Source: Phytoamicus setariae | GTDB taxonomy: Bacteria > Pseudomonadota > Alphaproteobacteria > Rhizobiales > Rhizobiaceae | DNA: 64,000 nt | Reading direction: 5' to 3' | Assembly: GCF_016722925.1 (NCBI RefSeq) | Contig: NZ_JAEQNC010000015.1 | Span: 38,164 to 102,163 of the forward strand | In this document: positions 45,981-55,674 of the stretch, in pieces | Layout: the number at the start of each line of letters is the position of its first letter | Numbering within the stretch: the first letter of the stretch is position 1 | Translations under genes and position numbers: made by a program | Notes under the pieces: model-generated | Databases searched by the model: none | Told to the model about the DNA's origin: nothing | What the model saw: only the letters and a program-made list of their open reading frames with translations

Positions 45981-46111
45981 GCTAGCGGGAAACAGTCGGC
46001 CGCGCGTGCCTTTGCCGAGTTCGGATCCACGAGCCTGGCAATACCCGCATCGTCGCCAGCCACTGTTCGTCAAACGCTACCAACTATTCGTTATTCCGGG
46101 AGGAGATCGAG

Positions 46112-48451
46112 ATGGGTGTAGAAGGCATTGGAGCGCGCGTCACGCGCAAGGAAGACAAACGCTTCCTGACCGGCAAGGGTCGATACACGGACGACATGAC
46201 GGTACCCGGCATGCGGTACGCGGCATTCGTGCGTAGCCCGCATGCGCATGCGAAAATCAGGAGTGTCGACGTTTCAGCGGCAAAAGACATGCCCGGCGTC
46301 GTCGGAGTCCTGAACGGCAAGCAATTGCTGGACGACGGGATAGGCAACATCATTTGCGGCTGGATGATCCATTCCAAGGACGGCTCGCCGATGAAGATGG
46401 GTGCATGGCGTCCGCTGGCTGTCGATTCTGTGCGCTATGTGGGGGATGCGGTGGCGATCGTCGTCGCCGACAGCGTGGCGGAAGCGCGAGATGCCGCCGA
46501 GAAAGTCGTGGTGGACTACGAGGTTCTGGACGCCGTGATCGAAGCGGTTGACGCACTCGAAGCCGGCGCCCCCCAGCTTCATCCCGAAGCGCCTGGCAAC
46601 CTGATTTTCGACTGGGAAATCGGCGACAGTGCGGCAACCGATGCTGCAATTACCGGGGCTGCTCATGTCACCGAGATCAAGATCTACAACAACCGGTTGT
46701 CTCCCAATCCGATGGAGCCGCGCGCCACGCTCGGGATCTATGACGAGGCGGAGGAACATTATACCTGCTACACCACGTCGCAGAACCCGCACGTCGCCCG
46801 GTTGGTGATGAGCGCCTTCTACAATGTCGCGCCGGAAAACAAGTTGCGCGTCATTGCGCCGGATGTCGGCGGCGGTTTCGGTTCGAAGATCTACATCTAC
46901 CCCGAAGAGATCGTCTGTCTCTGGGCGTCGCGGAAAACCGGCGTACCGGTCAAGTGGACATCTGACCGCACGGAAGCCTTCCTGACCGACGCGCATGGTC
47001 GCGATCACGTGTCGACCGTCAAGATGGGGATGGATGCCAATCACAAGATCATCGGGCTGAAGGTCGACACGATCGCCAATCTTGGCGCCTACATGTCGCT
47101 GTTTTCTTCCTCGGTGCCGACTTATCTCTATGCGACGCTGCTGTCGGGCCAGTATGACATTCCAGCCATCCATTGCAATGTCCGCACGGTGTACACCAAT
47201 ACGGTGCCCGTCGATGCCTATCGTGGAGCCGGGAGACCGGAGGCGACCTATCTTGTCGAGCGCACGGTCGAGACTGCGGCGCGCGAACTCGGCCTTTCGC
47301 CGGCTGAATTCCGCAGGATCAACTTCATCCGCTCCTTCCCGCACCAGACTCCGGTGATCATGAACTACGACACCGGCGACTACGAGGCTTCCCTGGAGGC
47401 CGCTATGGCTGCCGCCGACTGGAACGGCTTTGCCGCCCGCAAGGCACAGTCACAGGCGAAGGGCATGCTGCGTGGCATCGGCATGAGCTGCTACATCGAA
47501 GCTTGCGGCATTGCGCCCTCACAGGCGGTTGGCTCGCTTGGCGCCGGCGTCGGCCTGTGGGAGTCGGCCGAGGTGCGGGTCAATGCCGTGGGCACGATCG
47601 AAGTGATGACCGGCTCGCACAGCCATGGCCAGGGCCACGAAACCACGTTTGCCCAGCTTGTCTCCGAACGGCTGGGTATGCCGATAGCCAATGTCAACAT
47701 CGTCCATGGCGATACTGACAAGGTGCAGATGGGCATGGGCACCTACGGTTCTCGTTCCGGTGCCGTCGGCATGTCGGCCATCGTCAAGGCGATCGACAAG
47801 GTCGAGATCAAGGCCAAGAAGATCGCCGCGCACCTGATGGAGGCCGACGAGGCCGACATCCGCATCGAAAACGGTGAACTGGTGGTGGCGGGCACCGACA
47901 AGAAGCTGCCGTGGTTCCAGGTGGCGCTTGCGGCTTACACTGCACACAACCTTCCGGCCGGCATGGAGCCGGGCCTCAAGGAAAGTGCCTTCTATGATCC
48001 TACCAACTTCACCTTCCCGGCTGGCTGCTATATCGCCGAAGTCGAAATAGATCCGGAGACGGGCAAGACGAAGATTGTCCAGTTCGTCGCCGCCGACGAT
48101 TTCGGCAACATCATCAATCCGATGATTGTCGAGGGACAGGTGCATGGCGGTATCGCCCAGGGCATCGGTCAAGCTCTGCTCGAGAGTGTCAAATACGATG
48201 AAACCGGGCAGTTGTTGACGGCGAGCTACATGGATTATGCCATGCCGCGCGCCGACGACCTGCCGTCCTTCAATGTGTCGCACCAGAATACGCCTTGCCC
48301 GGGCAATCCGCTCGGTATCAAGGGCTGCGGCGAAGCCGGCGCCATCGGTTCGCCACCGGCATTGATCAATGCGATCACCGACGCACTCGGCAACAACAAT
48401 CTCCAAATGCCCGCGACCCCTGAAAAGGTCTGGGCGCTGGCTAACGCCTGA
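46112..48451 (+). CDS. coxL: Molybdenum-binding large subunit, form II CO dehydrogenase-like (coxL-like)
   Basis: A 779-residue aldehyde-oxidase/xanthine-dehydrogenase large subunit. The active-site loop reads AYRGAGR at about residues 369-375, the form II signature; genuine form I CO dehydrogenases have AYxCSFR there. The Mo-cofactor motifs GGGFGSK and GQGHET and the catalytic Glu in GCGEAGAIGSP are present. Form II proteins have mostly unproven substrates, so CO oxidation should not be assumed. Confidence 0.88.
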   Translation: MGVEGIGARVTRKEDKRFLTGKGRYTDDMTVPGMRYAAFVRSPHAHAKIRSVDVSAAKDMPGVVGVLNGKQLLDDGIGNIICGWMIHSKDGSPMKMGAWRPLAVDSVRYVGDAVAIVVADSVAEARDAAEKVVVDYEVLDAVIEAVDALEAGAPQLHPEAPGNLIFDWEIGDSAATDAAITGAAHVTEIKIYNNRLSPNPMEPRATLGIYDEAEEHYTCYTTSQNPHVARLVMSAFYNVAPENKLRVIAPDVGGGFGSKIYIYPEEIVCLWASRKTGVPVKWTSDRTEAFLTDAHGRDHVSTVKMGMDANHKIIGLKVDTIANLGAYMSLFSSSVPTYLYATLLSGQYDIPAIHCNVRTVYTNTVPVDAYRGAGRPEATYLVERTVETAARELGLSPAEFRRINFIRSFPHQTPVIMNYDTGDYEASLEAAMAAADWNGFAARKAQSQAKGMLRGIGMSCYIEACGIAPSQAVGSLGAGVGLWESAEVRVNAVGTIEVMTGSHSHGQGHETTFAQLVSERLGMPIANVNIVHGDTDKVQMGMGTYGSRSGAVGMSAIVKAIDKVEIKAKKIAAHLMEADEADIRIENGELVVAGTDKKLPWFQVALAAYTAHNLPAGMEPGLKESAFYDPTNFTFPAGCYIAEVEIDPETGKTKIVQFVAADDFGNIINPMIVEGQVHGGIAQGIGQALLESVKYDETGQLLTASYMDYAMPRADDLPSFNVSHQNTPCPGNPLGIKGCGEAGAIGSPPALINAITDALGNNNLQMPATPEKVWALANA

Positions 48452-48469
48452 AAACCGGAGGACTGACAC

Positions 48470-49270
48470 ATGTACAACACGACCTATCATCGCGCTTCTT
48501 CGGTTGCCGACGCGGTCAGCCAGCAGGCGGCCGCAGACGAAGGCAAATATGTCGCAGGAGGCATGACGCTGATCGCAACGATGAAGCAACGCCTCGCTGC
48601 TCCGAGCGATCTGATCGACCTTCGTCACATCCCGGAGCTCAAGGGCATCTCGGTCAACGGGCGCACCGTGCGGATTGGTGCCGCAACCACGCATTTCGAG
48701 GTTGCGACGTCTGCGGCCATCAGGGCCGTCTGCCCCGCACTCTGCGAACTGGCCGGCATGATTGGCGATCCGCATGTCCGTCATATGGGAACCATGGGCG
48801 GTTCGGTGGCCAACAACGACCCGGCGGCGGACTATCCTTCCGCCGTGCTGGCGCTCAATGCGAAGGTGATCACCAACAAGCGCACACTTGCCGCGGACGA
48901 CTATTTCCAGGGTCTGTTCGAGACGGCGCTTGAAGACGGTGAGCTGATCACAGCTTTCGAATTCGAGGCGCCTGCGAAGGCCGGTTATGCGAAGTTCCCT
49001 AATCCGGCGTCTCGCTATGCGATGGCCGGCGTCTTCGTGGCCAAGGCCGGTGACGGCGCCGTTCGCGTTGCTGTGACGGGTGCGGGTTCGGATGGCGTCT
49101 TCCGCCATCAGGGGATGGAGCAGGCGCTTGCCGCCAACTGGTCGCCTGACGCGGCTGCCAGCCAGAAGGTGGATGCGGACGAGATGCTGGCCGATATCCA
49201 TGGCTCCTCCGAGTATCGTGCCAATCTTGTGAAGGTGATGGCCAAGCGCGCGGTTGTTGCCGCCGGCTAA
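48470..49270 (+). CDS. coxM: FAD-binding medium subunit (coxM-like)
   Basis: A 266-residue FAD-binding subunit. KYVAGGMTLIATMKQRL and TMGGSVANNDPAADYP are the two flavin-contact motifs of the CoxM family. It takes electrons from CoxS. No cox accessory genes (coxD, coxE, coxG) follow; a strong hairpin ends the unit at 49295. Confidence 0.9.
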   Translation: MYNTTYHRASSVADAVSQQAAADEGKYVAGGMTLIATMKQRLAAPSDLIDLRHIPELKGISVNGRTVRIGAATTHFEVATSAAIRAVCPALCELAGMIGDPHVRHMGTMGGSVANNDPAADYPSAVLALNAKVITNKRTLAADDYFQGLFETALEDGELITAFEFEAPAKAGYAKFPNPASRYAMAGVFVAKAGDGAVRVAVTGAGSDGVFRHQGMEQALAANWSPDAAASQKVDADEMLADIHGSSEYRANLVKVMAKRAVVAAG

Positions 49271-49294
49271 TTGTCGGAGCCTGTCGAAAAAGGA

Positions 49295-49328
49295 AAGTCC
49301 GCGATCAGTTCATGTGATCGCGGACTTT
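49295..49328 (+). terminator. Terminator after coxM
   Basis: A 14-bp perfect stem (AAAGTCCGCGATCA with its complement) and a seven-base loop, 24 bases after the coxM stop, with a T-rich 3' arm end. Confidence 0.75.
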
Positions 49329-49503
49329 GAACTTAAGTCTCAAGGGCGAGACCCGAATAAAATTAAAATTTTTAAGAAAAGTTTAGTGGTTTTTCCCTTA
49401 ATTCGGGAATGTTGTTTTCATGTCATCGGATGAACGATGACCCTGTGCGCAGAACCATGGATGATCCGTTGGCGCCCGCATTGCCAGTTCAGGGATCATA
49501 CGA

Positions 49504-51132
49504 ATGAGTGCCGCAACGACCTCCTCCGACAAAGTGCCAGATATTGAAACCCGTTTGGAGTTCATGCAGCTCGGCGCGGCCAATCGCGAAAAGCTCCGCG
49601 CCCTTCGTCCTGTGATCGAGCGCGAACTGCCGAAAGCCCTGGACAAATTCTATCAGACCATTCGGAAAACCCCTGAGACCAACCGCTTCTTTTCTTCCGA
49701 CCAGCACATGTCTGGAGCAAAGAATGCCCAGGTCGGCCATTGGGGCAACATCGCCAAAGGTGATTTCAACGAACAGTATGGCATCAATGTCCGCACCATT
49801 GGCAAGGTGCACGCCAGGATCGGACTGGAACCCCAGTGGTATATCGGCGGCTATGCAATTCTGCTCGACCACCTGATCAAGGCGGCACTGGAGGAATACT
49901 TCCCCAAGGCAGGGCTCTTCGCCAAGCGGACAGTGGACGCCGAGGAGCTGGGCCAAATGCTCGGAAGCCTCGCCAAGGCGGTGCTGCTCGACATGGATCT
50001 GGCGATCTCCGTCTACATCGACGAGAAGGAAGCGGCGATTCAGAAGACCCAGGATCGCATTCTCGAAGAAGCGACGGCGGTAACCGACGTTTTCGGTCGG
50101 GCCATCTCCGCTGTTGCCGACAAGCGGCTTGACCACCGGATCGACGAGCCGCTGCCCGATGCCTATTCCGGTATGCGCGATGCCTTCAACCAGGCGGTAG
50201 CGGAACTGGGCCAGACGATTTCCCGCATCGAAAGTTCGGCGTCCGGCGTCAGCCACGCCGCCGCTGAAATCCATGGATCCGCCGACAGCCTCGCTAAGCG
50301 CACCGAGCAGCAGGCCGCCTCCGTCGAGGAAACCGCGGCCGCTCTCGAACAGATCACTGCCACCGTCACCGATTCGACCAAGCGCGCGGAAGAGGCCAAC
50401 AGCCTGGCTGCCCGGGCCCGCTCAGGGGCTGAACGCTCCGGCGAAGTGGTCAACAAGGCTGTGTCGGCCATGGGTGCTATCGAGAACTCCTCGCACGAGA
50501 TTTCCAATATTATCGGCGTTATCGACGATATCGCCTTCCAGACCAATCTGCTCGCCCTGAATGCCGGCGTGGAAGCAGCGCGTGCGGGTGAAGCAGGCAA
50601 GGGTTTTGCCGTGGTTGCCCAGGAAGTGCGCGAACTTGCCCAGCGTTCCGCCAAGGCCGCCAAGGAGATCAAGAACTTGATCACCAATTCCGGCGAGCAG
50701 GTGAAGGCAGGCGTGTCGCTGGTGGCCGAGACCGGCGAGGCGCTCGGGACCATCGTTACCGAAGTGACCGAAATCAGCCAGCACATCAGCGCCATTTACC
50801 AGGCGGCGCGCGAGCAGACTTCGGCGCTGTCCGAGATCAATGTCGCTGTCAATGTCATGGACCAGGGCACCCAGCAGAATGCTGTGATGGTGCAGGAAAC
50901 CAACACCGCAAGCGACAAGCTCGCCGAAGAGGCGGTGCAGATCAATCGGATGCTGGCTGAGTTCCAGACAGGCTTCGAAACGGTATCCGCAAAGCCGGCA
51001 GCAACGCGCCCGGTGGCCAGGGCTGCAGCTAAGGCGCCGACTGCTGCACGCAAGCCGGCGGCACCGGCCAGGAAAATACCGCTCGTCGCAGGCAACACAG
51101 CGCTTGCGCAGGACTCCTGGGAAGAATTCTGA
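49504..51132 (+). CDS. Globin-coupled methyl-accepting chemotaxis protein
   Basis: A 542-residue soluble chemoreceptor. An N-terminal protoglobin domain (about 1-175) has the likely haem-ligating His in [21 protein letters not shown]-like linker and a full signalling domain follow, with the hairpin tip ...[17 protein letters not shown]. There are no transmembrane helices, so it senses in the cytoplasm, like HemAT. The last residues SWEEF match the C-terminal pentapeptide that tethers CheR/CheB in many receptors. Oxygen (or CO/NO) is the likely ligand by family. Confidence 0.9.
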   Translation: MSAATTSSDKVPDIETRLEFMQLGAANREKLRALRPVIERELPKALDKFYQTIRKTPETNRFFSSDQHMSGAKNAQVGHWGNIAKGDFNEQYGINVRTIGKVHARIGLEPQWYIGGYAILLDHLIKAALEEYFPKAGLFAKRTVDAEELGQMLGSLAKAVLLDMDLAISVYIDEKEAAIQKTQDRILEEATAVTDVFGRAISAVADKRLDHRIDEPLPDAYSGMRDAFNQAVAELGQTISRIESSASGVSHAAAEIHGSADSLAKRTEQQAASVEETAAALEQITATVTDSTKRAEEANSLAARARSGAERSGEVVNKAVSAMGAIENSSHEISNIIGVIDDIAFQTNLLALNAGVEAARAGEAGKGFAVVAQEVRELAQRSAKAAKEIKNLITNSGEQVKAGVSLVAETGEALGTIVTEVTEISQHISAIYQAAREQTSALSEINVAVNVMDQGTQQNAVMVQETNTASDKLAEEAVQINRMLAEFQTGFETVSAKPAATRPVARAAAKAPTAARKPAAPARKIPLVAGNTALAQDSWEEF

Positions 51133-51159
51133 GCCGGTGGCGGATCGAGCTGATTTCGC

Positions 51160-51173
51160 TTGATCGAGGTCAA
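51160..51173 (+). promoter_or_regulatory. FNR/FixK-type binding site upstream of hemA
   Basis: TTGATCGAGGTCAA matches the TTGAT-N4-ATCAA consensus at nine of ten fixed positions. A possible -10 element TAAGAT lies at 51202-51207, which places the site near -41 to -47, the class II activator position. It lies about 154 bases before the hemA start. Confidence 0.65.
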
Positions 51174-51326
51174 TGAAACGGATTTCTGGAACGTTCAGAT
51201 GTAAGATGAGCGCGTTGCCACGTGGTGATGCGCCCTAACGCCGCGGAAATGCCGATTCCTGGTGCGCGGGGGTTGACGGTTGGAATGATTCCAAACAAAA
51301 CAATCGTCGAATATCTGGAGAGAATG

Positions 51327-52541
51327 ATGGAATTCGAAGCCTTTTTCAAAGATGCGCTGGATGGTCTACACCAGGAAGGCCGCTATCGCGTTTTTGCGGA
51401 TCTCGAACGACAGGCCGGCAAGTTCCCCAAGGCTATCCGTTATACGGAGAACGGCCCGCAGGAAGTGACGGTCTGGTGCTCGAACGACTATCTCGGCATG
51501 GGCCAGCATCCCAAGGTGATCGCCGCGATGAAAGAGGCAATCGACAGCTGTGGTGCAGGCGCCGGCGGCACCCGCAACATTTCCGGCACGAATCACTATC
51601 ACGTGCTGCTGGAGCGCGAGCTCGCCGATCTCCACGGCAAGGAAGCTGCGCTTCTGTTCAATTCCGGCTACATGTCCAACTGGACCACGCTTTCGACGCT
51701 CTGTTCGAAGATTCCGGGAATGATCGTGTTCTCGGACGCAGGCAACCACGCTTCGATGATCGAGGGCATTCGTCATGCAAAATGCGAACGCGTGATCTTC
51801 AAGCACAATGACCTGGCCGATCTCGAGGCGCGGCTTGCCGCTGCCGATCCTTCGGCGCTCAAGATGATCGCATTCGAGTCCGTCTATTCGATGGATGGCG
51901 ATATCGCGCCCATCAAGGAGATCTGCGACCTCGCCGACAAGTACGGCGCGATGACCTATCTCGACGAAGTCCATGCGGTTGGCCTTTATGGCCCGCGCGG
52001 CGGTGGCATTGCCGAGCGCGATGGTCAGATGCACCGGCTGACGGTGATCGAAGGCACGCTGGGCAAGTCATTCGGTGTCATGGGCGGCTACATAACCGGC
52101 TCGACCGCGCTGTGCGATTTCGTTCGTTCTTTCGCATCCGGCTTTATCTTCACGACGTCGCTGCCGCCCGCACTGGCCGCAGGTGCTCTGGCGTCGATCC
52201 AGCATCTGAAGGTCAGCCAGATGGAGCGCGCACGGCATCAGGAGCGTGTTCGCAAGCTCAGAGCCGCGCTCGATACGCAGGGTATTCCGCATCTCAACAA
52301 TCCGAGCCATATCGTACCGGTCATGGTCAAGGACGCCGCCAAGTGCAAGTGGCTCTCGGACCTGCTGCTCGACAATTACGGCATCTACGTCCAGCCGATC
52401 AACTATCCGACCGTGCCGAAGAAGACCGAACGCCTGCGCATTACACCGGCGCCCTATCACTCGGACGGTGATATCGAGCATCTTGTGAGTTCCCTGCACG
52501 CGCTTTGGGCGCGCTGCGCGCTTGCCCGCGCGGTTGCCTGA
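51327..52541 (+). CDS. hemA: 5-aminolevulinate synthase
   Basis: A 404-residue PLP enzyme of the C4 (Shemin) pathway, joining succinyl-CoA and glycine to ALA, the first haem precursor in alphaproteobacteria. The cofactor Lys is at 247 in [31 protein letters not shown] and [10 protein letters not shown] are family motifs. The second ATG (51327), preceded by GGAG, gives the usual 404-residue product. The FNR/FixK-type box upstream agrees with oxygen control of haem synthesis. Confidence 0.95.
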   Translation: MEFEAFFKDALDGLHQEGRYRVFADLERQAGKFPKAIRYTENGPQEVTVWCSNDYLGMGQHPKVIAAMKEAIDSCGAGAGGTRNISGTNHYHVLLERELADLHGKEAALLFNSGYMSNWTTLSTLCSKIPGMIVFSDAGNHASMIEGIRHAKCERVIFKHNDLADLEARLAAADPSALKMIAFESVYSMDGDIAPIKEICDLADKYGAMTYLDEVHAVGLYGPRGGGIAERDGQMHRLTVIEGTLGKSFGVMGGYITGSTALCDFVRSFASGFIFTTSLPPALAAGALASIQHLKVSQMERARHQERVRKLRAALDTQGIPHLNNPSHIVPVMVKDAAKCKWLSDLLLDNYGIYVQPINYPTVPKKTERLRITPAPYHSDGDIEHLVSSLHALWARCALARAVA

Positions 52542-52607
52542 CGAACCCTCGACGATAGCTTGCAAATCTGATGCGGATCATCGACAGATGGTCCGCATTT
52601 TTGATTC

Positions 52608-53750
52608 ATGGATTTCCGGAGCAGGCAGATGGGGTTGGGGGAGAGGGTCGATCGCGTCATCGACGAGGCGGTACGGGCCGGGCGAATTACCGGAGCCGTG
52701 GTTCTCGTCTACAAAGATGGTGAACCCGTTGTCCGGCGCGCGGCCGGTTTTGCCGATCGGGAAGCGGCGATTCCAGTCGAATTCGACACGATCTTCCGGT
52801 TGGCTTCGGTCACCAAGCCGATCGTGGCTGCCGCGGCGCTGGCGATGGTGGAGCGCGGCAAGCTTGGATTGACCGACAAGGTTGCTGATCATCTTCCCTG
52901 GTTCACACCCAGAACCGCTGACGGCAAGCCGGCAGACATCACAATGCATCATCTGCTGACACATACGTCAGGGCTCGTCTACGATCCGGCGCTGGAACTG
53001 TTGCCGGCAGATCGCGCCATCTCATGCGGACTTTCAGACACCGATCTCGATTTTGAGGCCAATTTCAGCCGCCACAACGCCATACCCCTTGCGTTTGCGC
53101 CGGGCATGCGCTGGGCCTACTCGTTCGCAACGGATCTGCTGGGTGCTGTGATCGCCAAGGTGCATGGCGGAACGCTCGAGGATGCCGTAGTTGCCTATGT
53201 GGCCGGGCCACTGGGCATGATCGACAGCCGCTTTCATATTACCGATCCGGCCCGGCTCGCCGTCCCTTATGGTGACGCCAAGCCCCTGCCAGTGCGCATG
53301 TCCGACCCCTGGACCGCGACCGACGATGCCGGCTGGACGTTGGGGTTTTCGCCTTCGCGCATCTTCAATTCCAAGGCCTTTCAGTCGGGCGGCGCAGGTA
53401 TGGCGGGGACAGCTGACGACATCATGCGGCTGCTGGAAGCGTTGCGGGCCGGCGGGGCGGGCGTGCTCAGGCCGGAAACCGTGCGAATGGGTTTTGCCAA
53501 CCAGATCGGGGCGCTGGAGATGGACGATCCGGGCGTGAAGTTCGGTTATTTCGGCGCTGTGGTGGACGATCCCGCGCGCGCCATGACGCCCCAATCCAGG
53601 GGAACGATACGTTGGGGCGGCGTCTATGGCCTGAACTGGTTCATCGACCCGGAAGAGAAGCTTTCGGCTGTCAGCGTCACCAACAATGCGCTTGAAGGCT
53701 GCATGGGTGCTTTTCCCGACCAGATCGTCAACGCGGTCTACGGCGTTTGA
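52608..53750 (+). CDS. Serine hydrolase (beta-lactamase class C/EstB family)
   Basis: A 380-residue penicillin-binding-protein-like hydrolase. The nucleophile is Ser67 in SVTK (SxxK), the second motif is YSF in RWAYSFATD (usually YxN, here with Phe), and a C-terminal RWGGVYG takes the KTG/HxG place. These features suit an esterase of the EstB type more than a true beta-lactamase. No signal peptide, so cytoplasmic. Start may be 52608 or 52629. Confidence 0.82.
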   Translation: MDFRSRQMGLGERVDRVIDEAVRAGRITGAVVLVYKDGEPVVRRAAGFADREAAIPVEFDTIFRLASVTKPIVAAAALAMVERGKLGLTDKVADHLPWFTPRTADGKPADITMHHLLTHTSGLVYDPALELLPADRAISCGLSDTDLDFEANFSRHNAIPLAFAPGMRWAYSFATDLLGAVIAKVHGGTLEDAVVAYVAGPLGMIDSRFHITDPARLAVPYGDAKPLPVRMSDPWTATDDAGWTLGFSPSRIFNSKAFQSGGAGMAGTADDIMRLLEALRAGGAGVLRPETVRMGFANQIGALEMDDPGVKFGYFGAVVDDPARAMTPQSRGTIRWGGVYGLNWFIDPEEKLSAVSVTNNALEGCMGAFPDQIVNAVYGV

Positions 53751-53755
53751 GATCC

Positions 53756-54934
53756 TCAGGCAGCAGCAGCGTTTCTGTCGATGATGTCAGCAGCACGATG
53801 GCGGGCTTCAGCATCGGCCTCAAAGACCGAGTCCATGGATGAGGCCATGCCGAAACCGACCATGTCTTCCATGACCTGCTCGGCAATGTCGGCCATGCTG
53901 AGAAAGCCGATCCGGCCGTCGACGAATGCCTGGAACGCAGTTTCTTCAGCGGCGTTCATGATCCCGCCCTGCAGGCCACCGCGTTCGAGCGCCGTGCGGG
54001 CCAGCCTCAGCGCCGGAAAACGCGCCTCGTCGGGTGCTTCGAAATCGAGCCGGGCGAGCTTGGCGAAATCCAGGCGTTCGACATTCAGCCGGGTGCGCGA
54101 TGGATAGGTCAACGCATAGCCGATAGCGGTGCGCATGTCCGGCGCGCCGAGCTGGGCGATGATCGAGCCGTCCGTGTAGCCAACCATCGAATGAATGATG
54201 GACTGGGGATGGACGATCACCTCGATCTGATCCGGCCGCACATCGAAGAGATGTTTGGCCTCGATCATTTCCAGCGCCTTGTTGAACATGGTGGCGCTGC
54301 CGATCGAGATTTTCAGCCCCATCGACCAGTTGGGATGGGCACGAGCGAGATCGGCGGTGACGCCGGCCATTTCCGAACGCTGCCATGTCCGGAACGGTCC
54401 GCCGGATGCGGTGAGAATGATCCGCTCAACGGCATGGCGCTGCTTTTCATCCAGCGATTGGAAAATGGCGCTGTGTTCACTGTCGACCGGGATAAGCCGT
54501 CCGCCGCCGGCCTTGACGGCCTGCACGAACAGGTCGCCAGCTGATACCAGGCATTCCTTGTTGGCGAGCGCGATATCGGCGCCGCGGCGTGCGGCGGCAA
54601 GAGTCGGTGCCAGGCCGGCCGTGCCGACGATCGCAGCCATGACACAATCCGACGGCATCTCCGCTGCCTCGATCAGGCCAGCCCTGCCTGCGGCGACGGC
54701 AATGCCGGTGCCGCTGACGGCATTCTTCAAATCCTGGTAGCGGTTGTCGTCTGCCGTGACCACCAGGCGGGCTCCGGAAACGCGGGCTTGCTCCGCCAGG
54801 AGCGCAATGTTGCCGTTGCCGGTCAACGCAGCGACTTCGATCTTCTCTTCGCCGTCCAATTGGCCGATCACGTCAAGCGTGCTGCAGCCGATTGAGCCGG
54901 TCGAGCCGAGAATGGTTATCGTTCGCGCGCGCAT
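53756..54934 (-). CDS. dxr: 1-deoxy-D-xylulose 5-phosphate reductoisomerase
   Basis: A 392-residue DXR. The NADPH motif GSTGSIGCSTLDVI is at the N-terminus, the metal/substrate site is VDSEHSAIFQ and ILTASGGPFR, and the family length fits. It makes MEP, committing carbon to isoprenoid synthesis by the non-mevalonate route. It is convergent with the serine hydrolase (six bases apart) and divergent from the LysE gene. Confidence 0.94.
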   Translation of the reverse strand: MRARTITILGSTGSIGCSTLDVIGQLDGEEKIEVAALTGNGNIALLAEQARVSGARLVVTADDNRYQDLKNAVSGTGIAVAAGRAGLIEAAEMPSDCVMAAIVGTAGLAPTLAAARRGADIALANKECLVSAGDLFVQAVKAGGGRLIPVDSEHSAIFQSLDEKQRHAVERIILTASGGPFRTWQRSEMAGVTADLARAHPNWSMGLKISIGSATMFNKALEMIEAKHLFDVRPDQIEVIVHPQSIIHSMVGYTDGSIIAQLGAPDMRTAIGYALTYPSRTRLNVERLDFAKLARLDFEAPDEARFPALRLARTALERGGLQGGIMNAAEETAFQAFVDGRIGFLSMADIAEQVMEDMVGFGMASSMDSVFEADAEARHRAADIIDRNAAAA

Positions 54935-55044
54935 GATCCCGGGTCCGTTTCATCTGCAAATTCTGGGCATTCTCTACATAAGCTTGCGGAACGCGGCAAG
55001 GCGGGCTAGCTCAAAACAACATTACGCCTGTTTTGGACGAATTG

Positions 55045-55650
55045 ATGCCTGTTACGAACATGATTGCCTTCATCGGCGGCACCGGCCTGCTGCTGATCCT
55101 GCCTGGCCCGACCAACGCGCTGTTGATGACGGCTGGCGCCGAGCGAGGTTTCCGCAAGGCGTTGCCGCTTGTTGTAGTCGAACTTATGGCCTACGCGATA
55201 GCGATCTCGCCGCTCCTCGCCTTCAATGAACTGTTGGGGGCATGGCGCGCGCAGGGCGGCATGGTTCTCAAATCGGTGGCGCTGGTGCTTGTTCTCGTGC
55301 TGGCATGGCGTCTATGGAGAAGTCGACCCGGCGCCGGCAATGGTCCTCTGGTCAGCGGACCGCAAATATTCTGGATCACGCTCTTCAATCCCAAAAGCCT
55401 GATCTTCGCATTCGCGATTTTTCCGCCGGTTACGGGGGCAACCGATCTGCTGGGCAAGATTTTTATTTTCGCAGGACTGGCAATCCTCGCGGCGATGGCC
55501 TGGATCGGGATGGGTATGGTGCTCGCTTCGAAGAGGCAGGGCAACATACCGCAGGCCTGGCTCGGTCGCATGGCTGCGACCGTGCTCTGTGCATTTGCAA
55601 TTTATCTCGGGATCTCGGTGGTCGCCGAGGCCGGTGCGATGTTTCTGTAG
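55045..55650 (+). CDS. LysE family translocator
   Basis: A 201-residue membrane protein with about six hydrophobic segments and the LysE/RhtB lead IAFIGGTGLLLILPGPTNALLMTAG. The mid-protein FWITLFNPKSLIFAF is another family mark. It probably exports an amino acid or similar metabolite. The ATG at 55045 is preferred to the TTG at 55033. Confidence 0.85.
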   Translation: MPVTNMIAFIGGTGLLLILPGPTNALLMTAGAERGFRKALPLVVVELMAYAIAISPLLAFNELLGAWRAQGGMVLKSVALVLVLVLAWRLWRSRPGAGNGPLVSGPQIFWITLFNPKSLIFAFAIFPPVTGATDLLGKIFIFAGLAILAAMAWIGMGMVLASKRQGNIPQAWLGRMAATVLCAFAIYLGISVVAEAGAMFL

Positions 55651-55674
55651 AACGGCTGCGATTCTTGTTGCTGC

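Noticed and set aside
47519..49201. A 560-codon open frame on the reverse strand
   Set aside because: Antisense to coxL and coxM; composition is that of a shadow frame.
52608..53750. Annotation as an antibiotic-resistance beta-lactamase
   Set aside because: The second motif is YSF rather than YxN and there is no signal peptide, so an esterase-like serine hydrolase is the safer call.
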